A stretch of 43,564 bases of DNA, from the NCBI RefSeq assembly GCF_015561195.1, contig NZ_JADMSU010000013.1, positions 1 to 43,564 on the forward strand, written 5' to 3'. This DNA is from Collinsella aerofaciens (GTDB taxonomy: Bacteria > Actinomycetota > Coriobacteriia > Coriobacteriales > Coriobacteriaceae). The translations under genes and the position numbers were made by a program. Each line of letters begins with the position of its first letter. Position 1 is the stretch's first letter. The notes beneath the pieces are model-generated. The model did no database searches, was not told the DNA's origin, and saw nothing but the letters and a program-made list of their open reading frames with translations. Shown piece after piece: positions 16,313 through 25,570 of the stretch.

Positions 16313-19300
16313 CTACGAACGGCGGATAACCTCGGTCACGACCTCGGATACCGTGGCAATGTTCGTCGGGTTGACATTGTGGGGCAGGTCGTCCTCGGTA
16401 CGAGCGCAAGCCAGACGCGTGCCGTCCACGCCGGCGATGGTGAGGGCTCGGCGGCTCGCCTCGAGCGCGGCGTAGGCATCGGTCTTGGCATAGGGCATCT
16501 CGAGCGCGCCACAATCGACATGGAACGACTTGCACACCTTGCTGACCAAGTTCATGATGCGGCGATCGCCCTTGAGCAGCTGCTGTTCGCCCTCAACCGT
16601 CACCACCGAAAGCCTACCGGCGCCGACGGATTCAAGATTGATGAAGAAGACGCCGCGGAGCTTATCGCGATGCGAAGCCAAGAAGGCCTTCATACCGGCG
16701 CCATCACAATCCGAGGCGCCCGTTGCCACAAACCAGATATCGTGACCGAGCAGCTCATCGTCGCCCATAGAGGCGACAGCCGAGAGCATATCTTCGGAAG
16801 AAGCGCCGTCGGAAGACGCAGCGCCGCCCTTCCAGCCATCGTTATCGTCCTCGAAATTATCCCACGAACCGATGCCGCGACCGGACTTCTTGGCATCGTA
16901 ATCGTCTTCGACGCCCAGCCAATCACTCATGCTGTCCTGTTCGTTTTTCTTTTTACGACCAAACAGACCGCCCAGGCCGCGCTTGCGAGGCTTGGGTGCC
17001 GCCGGGGCGGGAGCCGAAATGGTCTCGATCGGCTGAGCGCCCGACGCAACGGGCATAGGAGGCGCAACGGGTGCCGATGTGGGTTCGGGACCCCGGGCGG
17101 TAGCAAAGGGGTCGTTGACCTGTGCAGAGGGGTCAGGAAGGTCGAACAGCGACGTGCGAGACGCAACGTTTGCCTGCTTCATCGACGGCAGTGACGGATC
17201 GGGGACCGAAGCCAGCGGAGACGAGGAAGGCGCGGGCGACGGAGCCGACGCCGGATCGGGAACATTCATCTGCGGACGCGGTGATGCCTGGGAGGAAATC
17301 TGGGCCATAAGGGAATCGACCGTTTCGTCCTGGGTGGGAGCAACATCGGCAACCGTGGCACCGGAACCACTCGGGGTCGGCATGGTGAAAATCTGCGTGG
17401 AGTAAGGCCTCGACTCATCTGTCTCGGGAGCCTCGGAAACCGTAGGCACTTCCTCCTGTTCGACCTCGGTCGAATCATCTTGCTCGGCTGCCGCGTATTG
17501 CTCTTCGTCAGAGTTGGCCTCGACGGGCTCGTCCTCGGCGGCATCTTGGATTTCGGCAGCATCAATAGGCTCGTCATCGCCTGCCGCGTCGCCCTGCTCA
17601 TCGGAAACAGGAAGGGGCTCGGCAATCGCGGTGCCTTGCTTTTCAAACGTTATCGTGGAATCGAACTGCGCGGCATCAAACGACATGGTGCCATCGACGT
17701 GCTGCTGAGCCTCGAAAGACGTCGTCGCCTCAACAACATCCGCGGACGCCGGTTGCTGGAACTCAAAGGACGTTGTAGCTTCGGCAGCGTCGACGGGCAC
17801 GGACTGCATAGTCTCGTTCTGCTCGAACTCCTGCGCTGCGCGCTCGCGTGCCGCCTCGGCTGCCTGCTGCTGAGCGATAGCCTCCTGCTCGGCAGCCTCG
17901 CGTGCGGCAGCGCGCTTCTCCTCGAAATCGTCGACAAATTTCTTGCCCTTTGCAAGCGCACCCTTAAAGAAGTTGGAAGCGCTGGCGCCAATCGAAGAGA
18001 ACGCGGATGCAATATCGGCATGGGGCGTTGCCGCGGGAATCTCGGCCGAGAAATCAGTATCGCTCTCGTAAGACACGCGCCTCGGCTGTTCAACGTAATC
18101 GTCGTCAGACTCGTCCGTAACGTCTTGCGCCGGCGCGGCGGGAGCCAAAATGTCCAGTCCTGCCGCGGGATCGATCACGGACACCGCCTCGGGCTCGGCA
18201 ACGACAGCGGTAACCGCGGCAGACTCATCATCCACGGCGACAACGGGCGCAGGTGCAGTCACGACGGGGGCAGGCTCGGGCTCAAACGTCGGCTCCTCGC
18301 CTTCCTCGTAATCGAGCGTGCAGGACTCGGGAAGCATTCCGAGCGCACGGATGGCATCCGAACCAAAGCGGATGTTGCCGGCGGCATTGCGATAGAGCTT
18401 GGGCTCGGGCTCGGCCGCGACAGGCTCCTCCGCCGGCTCGGCAGCGGGAACCTCGTCATTGAACTCTTCGGCCTGGACAGCCTGATTCTGATCCTCGGGC
18501 ACGATGGCGCCAATCAGCGTCTCGTCGGCAGACGCACCCTCAAAGCCCTCGATCTGCTCGTCGAAAGCCTCGCCCTGTTCGAGCTCGGTCTGAGCGTCGG
18601 GAGCAATCGGCTGACCGAACTCGTCCTCGGCGTAGGTAGGCTCTTCATACTCGATGGTGTTGCCGTAGTCGTTTTGCTGTTGGGCCGCGGCATGCTCCGC
18701 TGCTGCGCGCGCCATCTCCTCGGCACGACGCTTCTGCTCCCCAAAATAGGTATCGAACGGAACATCGTCGGGAAACTCGTTTTCACCCTGGAAGGGAGCA
18801 ACGTTGTCCATAACGCCGAGCATAGCGGCGACAGAAGACTTGTTGCACACCGCGCCGGACGTATAGGGAAGAATGTAGCGGTTAGAAATGATGTTTGCCG
18901 CGTTGGCGAGCGCAACGAGGGAAGCGAGGATCGCGACAATCCACAGCAAAACCTTGAGCGCGCCGGGGAGCGGCAGGTGGCGCAAGATGGCAACGGCAGC
19001 AGGGGCAACCGTGGCAACGGGCAACAGCTTGGCGATGAGCGCACGATACGAAGCATAGGGCTCGCGGGCGAGCAGCTCGGCACGGGGAGAGTCGTAGTGT
19101 GCGACAACGACCACCGGGCGGTTGCGCGGAGACGCGAGCGGGCCCGAGGCCTTGTGGTAGGCGATGACATTTTGGCTCACGCCCGTCTTGCCCAGGCGCG
19201 AAACCACGGGGTGGCCCGTGCGCTCGAGCACGTAAAGAACGGCGCCGGCAATGGCCAGCAAGGTGCCGACCAAGCCGATACCGCCGCCGATGCCCATCAG

Positions 19301-19510
19301 TAGGGCGCCGGCAAACGCAAGAATACCGGTAACGGCAAATGCCAACCTACTAGGCGCCGGGGCATTGAACTCCTGAACCTCGGGATCAAAGCCGTGGTTG
19401 CGGAAGATCTGAGCGATATCCTCGGCAGCCAAGCGCTCTTCTTCGCTGCATGCCGGCGTAATGCCGGTGTTCTGCAGCAGGTGGTTAATATAGTTCTGGG
19501 TGTTCGCCAT
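16313..19510 (-). CDS. M28-like membrane protein with large disordered insert, probable pseudo-peptidase
   Basis: The 1065-residue protein is split. Residues 1-225 look like the first half of an M28 (Zn aminopeptidase) fold with two pairs of membrane segments inserted (about 57-95 and 158-208). Residues 230-915 are an acidic Ala/Glu/Pro-rich, probably disordered region, and 916-1065 complete the M28 fold. Of the family metal ligands, His138 (AHYDSP) remains. The Asp-Asp-Asn position reads CNKSS (222-226), the Glu-Glu pair reads ASDC (around 933), the later Asp is Glu960 (NLESVG), and the SDH motif reads KTDAY. Catalysis therefore looks lost, by inference. GGAG sits 5 bases before the ATG at 19510; 50 upstream codons are discarded. 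Confidence 0.7.
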   Translation of the reverse strand: MANTQNYINHLLQNTGITPACSEEERLAAEDIAQIFRNHGFDPEVQEFNAPAPSRLAFAVTGILAFAGALLMGIGGGIGLVGTLLAIAGAVLYVLERTGHPVVSRLGKTGVSQNVIAYHKASGPLASPRNRPVVVVAHYDSPRAELLAREPYASYRALIAKLLPVATVAPAAVAILRHLPLPGALKVLLWIVAILASLVALANAANIISNRYILPYTSGAVCNKSSVAAMLGVMDNVAPFQGENEFPDDVPFDTYFGEQKRRAEEMARAAAEHAAAQQQNDYGNTIEYEEPTYAEDEFGQPIAPDAQTELEQGEAFDEQIEGFEGASADETLIGAIVPEDQNQAVQAEEFNDEVPAAEPAEEPVAAEPEPKLYRNAAGNIRFGSDAIRALGMLPESCTLDYEEGEEPTFEPEPAPVVTAPAPVVAVDDESAAVTAVVAEPEAVSVIDPAAGLDILAPAAPAQDVTDESDDDYVEQPRRVSYESDTDFSAEIPAATPHADIASAFSSIGASASNFFKGALAKGKKFVDDFEEKRAAAREAAEQEAIAQQQAAEAARERAAQEFEQNETMQSVPVDAAEATTSFEFQQPASADVVEATTSFEAQQHVDGTMSFDAAQFDSTITFEKQGTAIAEPLPVSDEQGDAAGDDEPIDAAEIQDAAEDEPVEANSDEEQYAAAEQDDSTEVEQEEVPTVSEAPETDESRPYSTQIFTMPTPSGSGATVADVAPTQDETVDSLMAQISSQASPRPQMNVPDPASAPSPAPSSSPLASVPDPSLPSMKQANVASRTSLFDLPDPSAQVNDPFATARGPEPTSAPVAPPMPVASGAQPIETISAPAPAAPKPRKRGLGGLFGRKKKNEQDSMSDWLGVEDDYDAKKSGRGIGSWDNFEDDNDGWKGGAASSDGASSEDMLSAVASMGDDELLGHDIWFVATGASDCDGAGMKAFLASHRDKLRGVFFINLESVGAGRLSVVTVEGEQQLLKGDRRIMNLVSKVCKSFHVDCGALEMPYAKTDAYAALEASRRALTIAGVDGTRLACARTEDDLPHNVNPTNIATVSEVVTEVIRRS

Positions 19511-19708
19511 GTGCGCTCCACATCCATAATCCGACAAATAGGCCCAATGCATGCACATTAGAACCGTATATAGTCGAAAGTATACCCCGAGCGAGCGCAA
19601 ACGACCGAATTCGGGCCATCTTAACGCCCCGAGCGGACAAGGATATAGCCTAATCTCCATATCGGACTAAAATCATGGCAGCAAACCATCTTCTCATGCG
19701 AGGACTCT

Positions 19709-20731
19709 ATGACGGCAAGCGACGCGACCGCGACAATTAAAAAGGGGAATTCGGAGCCCAGTTTCGATAAAACGGCTCAGCGCATCCTCAATCTTTTCTT
19801 TGTGCTCAACAGCTCCCCCGAACCGCTGACGACCAAGCAGATCGTCTTGGATTCTGACCTGGGATATGGCTCGGGCAACATCGACTCGGATAAGCGCAAG
19901 TTTCGGCGCGATCGTGACAAACTGCTCGAGCGTGGCATCTTAATCAAGGAGGTTCGCCCCGCCGGTGCGCAGGAGACCGAGGAAAGCTCGTGGACAATCG
20001 ACCGCGAGCACACGTTTGCGGCAGGCGGCCTCATCACCGCTGACGACGCCGATATCCTGCTCAACGCCATCGACCAGACACTAGCGGCCGGCTCTTCCGC
20101 CTTTGCCGCGCCGCTTGCCGATATTCGCTCCAAGATTGCCTATCTCACCGGTAGGACGACGGTGGACGAAGCACCGATTCGCCGCTCTCCCACCGTCGAT
20201 GCGGTATGGAGCGCCTTTGCCGATCGTTGTGCACTGCGATTTTTATATCAGAACGGGCGCGGCGAGCAGAAAGAACGTACCGTCTGCGTCTACGGCATGT
20301 TCGAGCACGAGGGCTCGGCGTACTTTTGCGGTCTCGACAATGCCACCGGCGACATCAGGACATTCCGCTGCGACCGTATCGTTCGCGCTTGGCGTCCTTC
20401 GAAGGCCTACGTCATCCCTGCGGACTTCAATCTCAACGACTATCTGTTCTTTGAATTCGATTTTGCCGACCAACCGCCCGTTGCAGCTACGTTCTCGTTC
20501 GCCCCGCAGACGCAGATCGATATGATCAACGGCCTCACGCGCGGGCGAGGTGAGCTCACACACACCGATGCGGGATGGACCTGGACCGTTGACGTGCGCG
20601 ATCTTGAAGCCGCCGCCTCATTTTGCATGGTCCACGCCATGGACGGCATGAGGCCCATGGCCCCCAAATCGCTCAAACAGGCGTGGAACCACCTCATCGA
20701 AAGGACGGTGCACGAGCATGCCCGTGCGTAA
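19709..20731 (+). CDS. WYL-domain transcriptional regulator, PafB-like
   Basis: The 340-residue protein has an N-terminal winged-helix region (about 20-95, with TAQRILNLFFVLNSSPEPLT and DKRKFRRDRDKLLERG). A WYL domain follows (about 165-250: LRFLYQNGRGEQKERTV, YGMFEHEGSAYFCGLD) with a WCX-type C-terminal domain. It overlaps the next WYL gene by 14 bases. Tandem WYL pairs are known from actinobacteria as PafB-PafC, a DNA-damage activator that senses nucleic acid through WYL. By arrangement this is likely the equivalent, but the regulon is inference. GAGG precedes the ATG. It is divergent from the M28-like gene. Confidence 0.85.
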   Translation: MTASDATATIKKGNSEPSFDKTAQRILNLFFVLNSSPEPLTTKQIVLDSDLGYGSGNIDSDKRKFRRDRDKLLERGILIKEVRPAGAQETEESSWTIDREHTFAAGGLITADDADILLNAIDQTLAAGSSAFAAPLADIRSKIAYLTGRTTVDEAPIRRSPTVDAVWSAFADRCALRFLYQNGRGEQKERTVCVYGMFEHEGSAYFCGLDNATGDIRTFRCDRIVRAWRPSKAYVIPADFNLNDYLFFEFDFADQPPVAATFSFAPQTQIDMINGLTRGRGELTHTDAGWTWTVDVRDLEAAASFCMVHAMDGMRPMAPKSLKQAWNHLIERTVHEHARA

Positions 20732-21635
20732 ACTCACCAGCGAGCAGAGGCTCTCGCGCGCCATCGACATCATGGAGGCCCTCTACGCCGCCGGCGAGAA
20801 CGGCATGACTCGAAACGAGATTTGCAGTCGCTTTGACATCACGGGGGCGTCGCTCGACGAGATTCTCGAGATCGTCTCGACGCTCGCGGACCGAGAATCG
20901 GGTGCGCGCATCATCTGCGAATGCCACGGCGAGCGTGTGGTCCTCACCGGTGACGCCGGACGTGTGCTACCGCTGCGCCTGAGTGCCGCCGAAGGCGCTG
21001 TGCTCAACCATGAACTTGAATCGTTGGGGATCGAGCCGCAGACGGCAGCTCGGATTCGATCTGCTCTTCTACCCGAAGAGCTCGGCTATAACCAGCGCGT
21101 CTTTGACACCGTCAACCACGGGTCGCACTGGCAGCAGCTGAGCTGCGCCATTCAAGACGGCGTTCGCTGCCGTATCTCATATCGTTCGATGGACGATGCA
21201 CGGCCACGCGAGCGTCTGGTCGACCCCTTGCGCATTACGGCAAACGGCGACCAAACATACCTGATTGCCTGGGACATCGCAGTCGATGAGCAGCGCACCT
21301 ATCGCATGGATAAAATCGAGGGACTCACCTTGACGGAAGACTCCGTCGTGCCTCACGCACCGGACGTTGCATCCCTCCACGATTCCCTTGCCCGGACGCA
21401 GCGTAGCGCAAAGCTCTTGATGCCATTCGATATGGCGGAGCATCTGGACTGGGCCGGCATCACCCTCATCGAGCGCAGTGGGGCAGACACGGCAACGGTA
21501 ACCGTGCATTACGGCTCCGAGCGTTGGCTGCTGAGCCAGATAATCGCAGCGGGCGGAGCCATCCGCATCTTGGATGACCCCACCCTGTCAAAGCGTCTGT
21601 ACGATATGGCAAAAACCCTCGTCTGTCCGCTTTAG
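20718..21635 (+). CDS. WYL-domain transcriptional regulator, PafC-like
   Basis: The 305-residue partner has an N-terminal winged helix (about 6-70: LSRAIDIMEALYAAGENGMT), a WYL domain (about 145-215: CRISYRSMDDARPRERLVDP, YLIAWDIAVDEQRTYRMDKI) and a WCX-like C-terminus. Its start lies inside the end of the first WYL gene, so expression is coupled. Its TAG overlaps the stop codon of the convergent DinG-type gene by 4 bases, with no terminator between. The pair probably acts as a heterodimer, as PafBC does. Confidence 0.87.
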   Translation: MPVRKLTSEQRLSRAIDIMEALYAAGENGMTRNEICSRFDITGASLDEILEIVSTLADRESGARIICECHGERVVLTGDAGRVLPLRLSAAEGAVLNHELESLGIEPQTAARIRSALLPEELGYNQRVFDTVNHGSHWQQLSCAIQDGVRCRISYRSMDDARPRERLVDPLRITANGDQTYLIAWDIAVDEQRTYRMDKIEGLTLTEDSVVPHAPDVASLHDSLARTQRSAKLLMPFDMAEHLDWAGITLIERSGADTATVTVHYGSERWLLSQIIAAGGAIRILDDPTLSKRLYDMAKTLVCPL

Positions 21636-24526
21636 CGCCGCCGCTCGTGGCGTGCGCGCCACAGTTGCAGATAGTGACCGATCTGCGCCGATTCGATGCG
21701 TTGGTAGGAGCTCGTGGGCAGCGACGTTAAGAACTTCTTTCCGTAGCCCTTCGTCACCAGGCGCGGGTCGGCCAGAATCAGCACGCCGCAATCAGTCGAC
21801 GAGCGGATAAGGCGGCCGGCCGCCTGCTTGACCTCGAGCACTGCCTCGGGCAGCGAATAGCGCGCCCAAGCGCGGTCTTCGCGCAGGTTGCGCTCGCACG
21901 AGAGCGGGTCCGTGGGGCTCGAGAACGGCAGCTTGGGAATGATAACGCAGCGCAGCGTCTCGCCGCTGGCGTCAAACCCCTCCCAGAAGGCCTTAAGCGC
22001 AAAAAGCGACGAGGTTGGCTCGTTGATAAACCGGTCGCGTAGGCGACGAGGAGATGAGTTGCGCTGCTGGCAGTTGAGCTCCAGACCCGCACGGGCCATC
22101 TTGGGCTCAACGCGGGCGTACAGGTCTTCCATGTCGCGCCGATTGGTGAACAACGTGAGCACCGATCCGCCCATGGCAAGATGGGCGTCGACCAGCACGC
22201 GCTCGAGCGCCGTAAGATAGCTCTCACGATCGCGCGGATCGGGGATATCGCCCGCAACGACTACAGCCATGTTCGAATCGAAGTCGTAGCTCGAGTCCAA
22301 GTGCAGCGATGAGGATGTTGAAGCACCGATGCGATCGAGGCCGACCGCATGGTTAAAGTGTTCAAAGCTTTTGGACACCGTCATGGTCGCCGAGGCAAAG
22401 ATAGCCGTGTGAACCTCGGGCAGCCACTCGGTTGCCAAAGCCTCGCCAATGTCGATGCGCTCTGCGGTCATCGACTCTCCGCCGGCACGCAGCCTGCGAT
22501 TGACCTGTAACGAATACACGTAGTGTTCATCGGTGCCATCAATGATGAGTTTGAGGTTCTCGGCCAGCTCGTGCAGGCGGCGCGAGATATCACCCAGGTC
22601 GACAACAACCTCGGGCTTGTCGGCGGCGACGGCTTGCACCAGCGCGTCGACGCTCTTGTCAGCTTGTTCCAATGCGTCGATGGCAGCGTAGGCCGACGGT
22701 AAGAAATCATGCCAGTCGTCAGATTCGCGCAGCTCGGGGCCAATCCATAGATTGGCATTGTCATAACCCCCACGCGCACGGCGGCCGAGCTCGCGAACGC
22801 CATCGAACACGTCGGCGATTGCCATGCTCGCGCGCGCAACCGTCGACGTCGCCTTGGCAGTAAGGCCCAGATAGAGCGTAGAGCCCTCGGAGGTTGCCAA
22901 ATCACGGGAAACCTGGCTTAGCGCGCCGGTGCTCGAGCCACCCAGACGCTCAAACAGAACGCGCGATTCATCCGCCGACACCACGCGCGCCCACTGACGG
23001 CGCGCCTCGCGCTCGATGGAATGGGCCTCGTCGATTACCCAATGACGAATCGGAGGCAAAATCCTGCCCTCGGCCGCGACGTTGCGGAACAGCAGGGAAT
23101 GGTTGGTAACCACCACATCGGCATGCGCCGCACGACGGCGAGCGCCGTGGACCAAACATTTATCAGGAAAAAACGGGCAGAGGCGACGAGCACACTCGCG
23201 CGAGGCCGTCGTAAAGTCGGGACGGTTGACGCTGCGCCACCGAATGCCGAGCGAGTCGAGGTCGCCATCGGCTGATTGGCAGACGTACGCCATAATGACC
23301 GCGACCGCCGTGAGCGTGTCCGCCGGATCGCGCTTGGTGGTAATCTCGACCAGGCTGCGGCTCATGCGCTCAAGCTTGCGCAGGCACGGATAGTGGTCAT
23401 ATCCCTTGAGCGCGCAAAATGACAGACCACCGTCCAGTTGCTCGGCAAGTTTTGGCAGCTCATGGTACATGAGCTGGTCGGCAAGATTATTCGATTTGGT
23501 CGCAATACCAACCGTGATGTTGTTACGGCGTGCTGCCTCGGCAAAAGGCACCAGATAGGCCATCGATTTGCCGACGCCTGTGCCTGCCTCAATTACTCGA
23601 TGAGTGCCCGTGACCAGCGCATCGCGGACCTCGAGCGCCATCGCGATCTGCTCATCACGCGGCTCGTAGGTGGGATACATGCGATTGACCAGGCCACCTG
23701 GCGCATAGTCTGCCTCGATCTCCTCACGACTCGGCATCTTGAGAACCGGCAGCTCATCGGCGTCCACCCGATCGTCGGCGCGATCGGCCTTGAGAACGTC
23801 AGCACGAGCGGCGCTGAGAGAGAAGATAGAACCAGGGTTCTGCCCTGCCAAGAATGAGAAGATAGGACGATAGGACCAAGGCACGTCCGGATGCATGTCG
23901 GCTAGGCGCGCCATGAGGCCCTGGGGCAAGTCGGTGAGCGCCACGAGCAACACGCGCCATACGCCACACAGGGCGTCGACGTCGGCATTGGCACGGTGTG
24001 ATACCGAGTCGCAGCCAAACAGATCGGCCATAAAAGACAGCTTGTGCGAGGCCAGGCGCGGAAGCGCGATGCGCGACAGCGCCAGCGAATCGATCCAAAT
24101 ATCGCTCACGTTGACGCCGCCTTTGACCGACTCGATAAACGAGCGGTCGAACGTGGCGTTGTGTGCGATCACCGGGCAGCCACCGACAAAATCGGCGAGA
24201 GCGGCGACGGCCTCAACCGCCGACGGGGCATCTGCCACATCGGCATTTGTAATGCTCGTGAGCTCGGTAATCTCGGCGGGAATCAGCTGCTTGGGATGCA
24301 CGAAGGTATCGAAGCGATCGATGACCTCGCGGCCCGAAAGACGGGCCGCCGAGATCTCGATCAGCTCGTTGTCCTGCACCGAAAGACCCGTGGTCTCGGT
24401 ATCGAGGACAATCACATCTTCCTCGATAAGGCCGAAGGACTGCGTTTTGGCGCGGTCGGCGAGCGTGGCATAGGAGTCGATGACAAACTGCGGCGTTCCT
24501 GACGAAACCGCGTCCTCGATTAGCAT
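21632..24526 (-). CDS. DnaQ-type exonuclease fused to DinG-family helicase
   Basis: The 964-residue protein has a DEDD exonuclease domain (residues about 35-200) with D42/E44 (VLDTETTG), then IAHNATFDRSF and the SHRANADVDAL terminus. An XPD/DinG superfamily-2 helicase follows, with Walker A GTGVGKS (315-321), VIDEAH (497-502) and four cysteines (C381, C445, C450, C457) placed as in the family's 4Fe-4S cluster. The fusion is typical of Gram-positive DinG. Its ATG overlaps the ddl stop by 7 bases, so the two are coupled. Lying opposite the PafBC-like pair, it may belong to the DNA-damage response, by inference. The helicase would unwind 5'-3'. Confidence 0.92.
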   Translation of the reverse strand: MLIEDAVSSGTPQFVIDSYATLADRAKTQSFGLIEEDVIVLDTETTGLSVQDNELIEISAARLSGREVIDRFDTFVHPKQLIPAEITELTSITNADVADAPSAVEAVAALADFVGGCPVIAHNATFDRSFIESVKGGVNVSDIWIDSLALSRIALPRLASHKLSFMADLFGCDSVSHRANADVDALCGVWRVLLVALTDLPQGLMARLADMHPDVPWSYRPIFSFLAGQNPGSIFSLSAARADVLKADRADDRVDADELPVLKMPSREEIEADYAPGGLVNRMYPTYEPRDEQIAMALEVRDALVTGTHRVIEAGTGVGKSMAYLVPFAEAARRNNITVGIATKSNNLADQLMYHELPKLAEQLDGGLSFCALKGYDHYPCLRKLERMSRSLVEITTKRDPADTLTAVAVIMAYVCQSADGDLDSLGIRWRSVNRPDFTTASRECARRLCPFFPDKCLVHGARRRAAHADVVVTNHSLLFRNVAAEGRILPPIRHWVIDEAHSIEREARRQWARVVSADESRVLFERLGGSSTGALSQVSRDLATSEGSTLYLGLTAKATSTVARASMAIADVFDGVRELGRRARGGYDNANLWIGPELRESDDWHDFLPSAYAAIDALEQADKSVDALVQAVAADKPEVVVDLGDISRRLHELAENLKLIIDGTDEHYVYSLQVNRRLRAGGESMTAERIDIGEALATEWLPEVHTAIFASATMTVSKSFEHFNHAVGLDRIGASTSSSLHLDSSYDFDSNMAVVVAGDIPDPRDRESYLTALERVLVDAHLAMGGSVLTLFTNRRDMEDLYARVEPKMARAGLELNCQQRNSSPRRLRDRFINEPTSSLFALKAFWEGFDASGETLRCVIIPKLPFSSPTDPLSCERNLREDRAWARYSLPEAVLEVKQAAGRLIRSSTDCGVLILADPRLVTKGYGKKFLTSLPTSSYQRIESAQIGHYLQLWRARHERRR

Positions 24527-25485
24527 GCAATGCCCGCTCGACGAAGGCCCATACGGATCAGGCTGTCACAGACCTGCGGGAACGTCATGTCGTCGGTGTG
24601 GCGGATCTCATCCGGATACAGCGACGTATCGGTCATGCCGGGAATGGTATTGGTCTCGAGGATAACGGGGCCGTCCTCGCTCACAATAAAGTCGCTGCGC
24701 GAGATACCCAGGCAACCGAGGGCCTTGTGAGCGGCACAGGCAAGTTCCTGAGCGCGAGCGTAATTCTCGGGTGAAATCTGCGCCGGAATGCGATGGATAT
24801 CCGTAGGGTCGACATACTTCACGTCCAGATCGTAGAACTCGCAGTCCTCGGGCTTACGAATCTCGACAATCGGCAGGGCGCGCACGTCATCTTCGCCGTA
24901 TACGCCGACGGTGATCTCGGTACCCTCGATGCACTTCTCGACCAGCACTTTGTCGCCGTACTCAAACGCCTTGGCGATTGCCGCGGGCAGCTCGGAGGGC
25001 TCATGGACCAGGGAAATGCCATAGCTGGAACCGTTGACGGCCGGCTTCACAAAGCAGCGCTCGCCACAAACCTCGACGATATGATCGATATCGACTTCAT
25101 CGCCCACCTCGAGCGCAAGGCCGGGGGCAATGGGAATGCCTGCCTTGGCGTATAGGAGCTTAGAGACCTCCTTGTCGGCACCGCAAGCGCTGGCAAGTAC
25201 GCCCGAGGCCGTGTAGGGGATACCCAGGGTCTCCATGGCACCCTGCATGGCGCCATCCTCACCGCCGGCGCCGTGCATGGCGATAAATGCCACATCGAAT
25301 CCGCCGGTCGCCATGGTTACCATAAAGTCATCAGCGGCCGTGTCAAGCAGCTCCACCGAGGTGTAGCCGGCTTCCTTCAGTGCCACCACAACGTTCTTTC
25401 CCGAATCGAGCGAGATCTCGCGCTCGGCGGAATGACCGCCCGCCAAGACCGCTACGTGCATGTTCTCTAGGCTTTTACCCGGCAT
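24520..25485 (-). CDS. ddl: D-alanine--D-alanine ligase
   Basis: Ddl makes the D-Ala-D-Ala dipeptide for peptidoglycan in the cytoplasm. The 321-residue length and ATP-grasp layout fit. VAVLAGGHSAEREISL opens the fold, GAGGEDGAMQGAMETLGIPY and CFVKPAVNGSSYGI follow, and the metal site ILETNTIPGMTDTSLYP closes it. AGGAGGAG precedes the ATG. It is co-transcribed with the DinG-type gene and divergent from rlmN across an 85-bp gap. Confidence 0.95.
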   Translation of the reverse strand: MPGKSLENMHVAVLAGGHSAEREISLDSGKNVVVALKEAGYTSVELLDTAADDFMVTMATGGFDVAFIAMHGAGGEDGAMQGAMETLGIPYTASGVLASACGADKEVSKLLYAKAGIPIAPGLALEVGDEVDIDHIVEVCGERCFVKPAVNGSSYGISLVHEPSELPAAIAKAFEYGDKVLVEKCIEGTEITVGVYGEDDVRALPIVEIRKPEDCEFYDLDVKYVDPTDIHRIPAQISPENYARAQELACAAHKALGCLGISRSDFIVSEDGPVILETNTIPGMTDTSLYPDEIRHTDDMTFPQVCDSLIRMGLRRAGIAC

Positions 25486-25570
25486 GGGCAGACTCCTCCT
25501 CTATAATTTCTGCAGCTGATACCATATTGTAGCGATACCCTCTACGTTTCCCCAAAATCGAAAGGCTTCC

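Noticed and set aside
17480-19303. Plus-strand open frame opposite the M28-like gene
   Set aside because: It is Leu/Arg/Gly-rich shadow sequence over the low-complexity insert; the minus-strand gene has recognisable domains and a ribosome-binding site.
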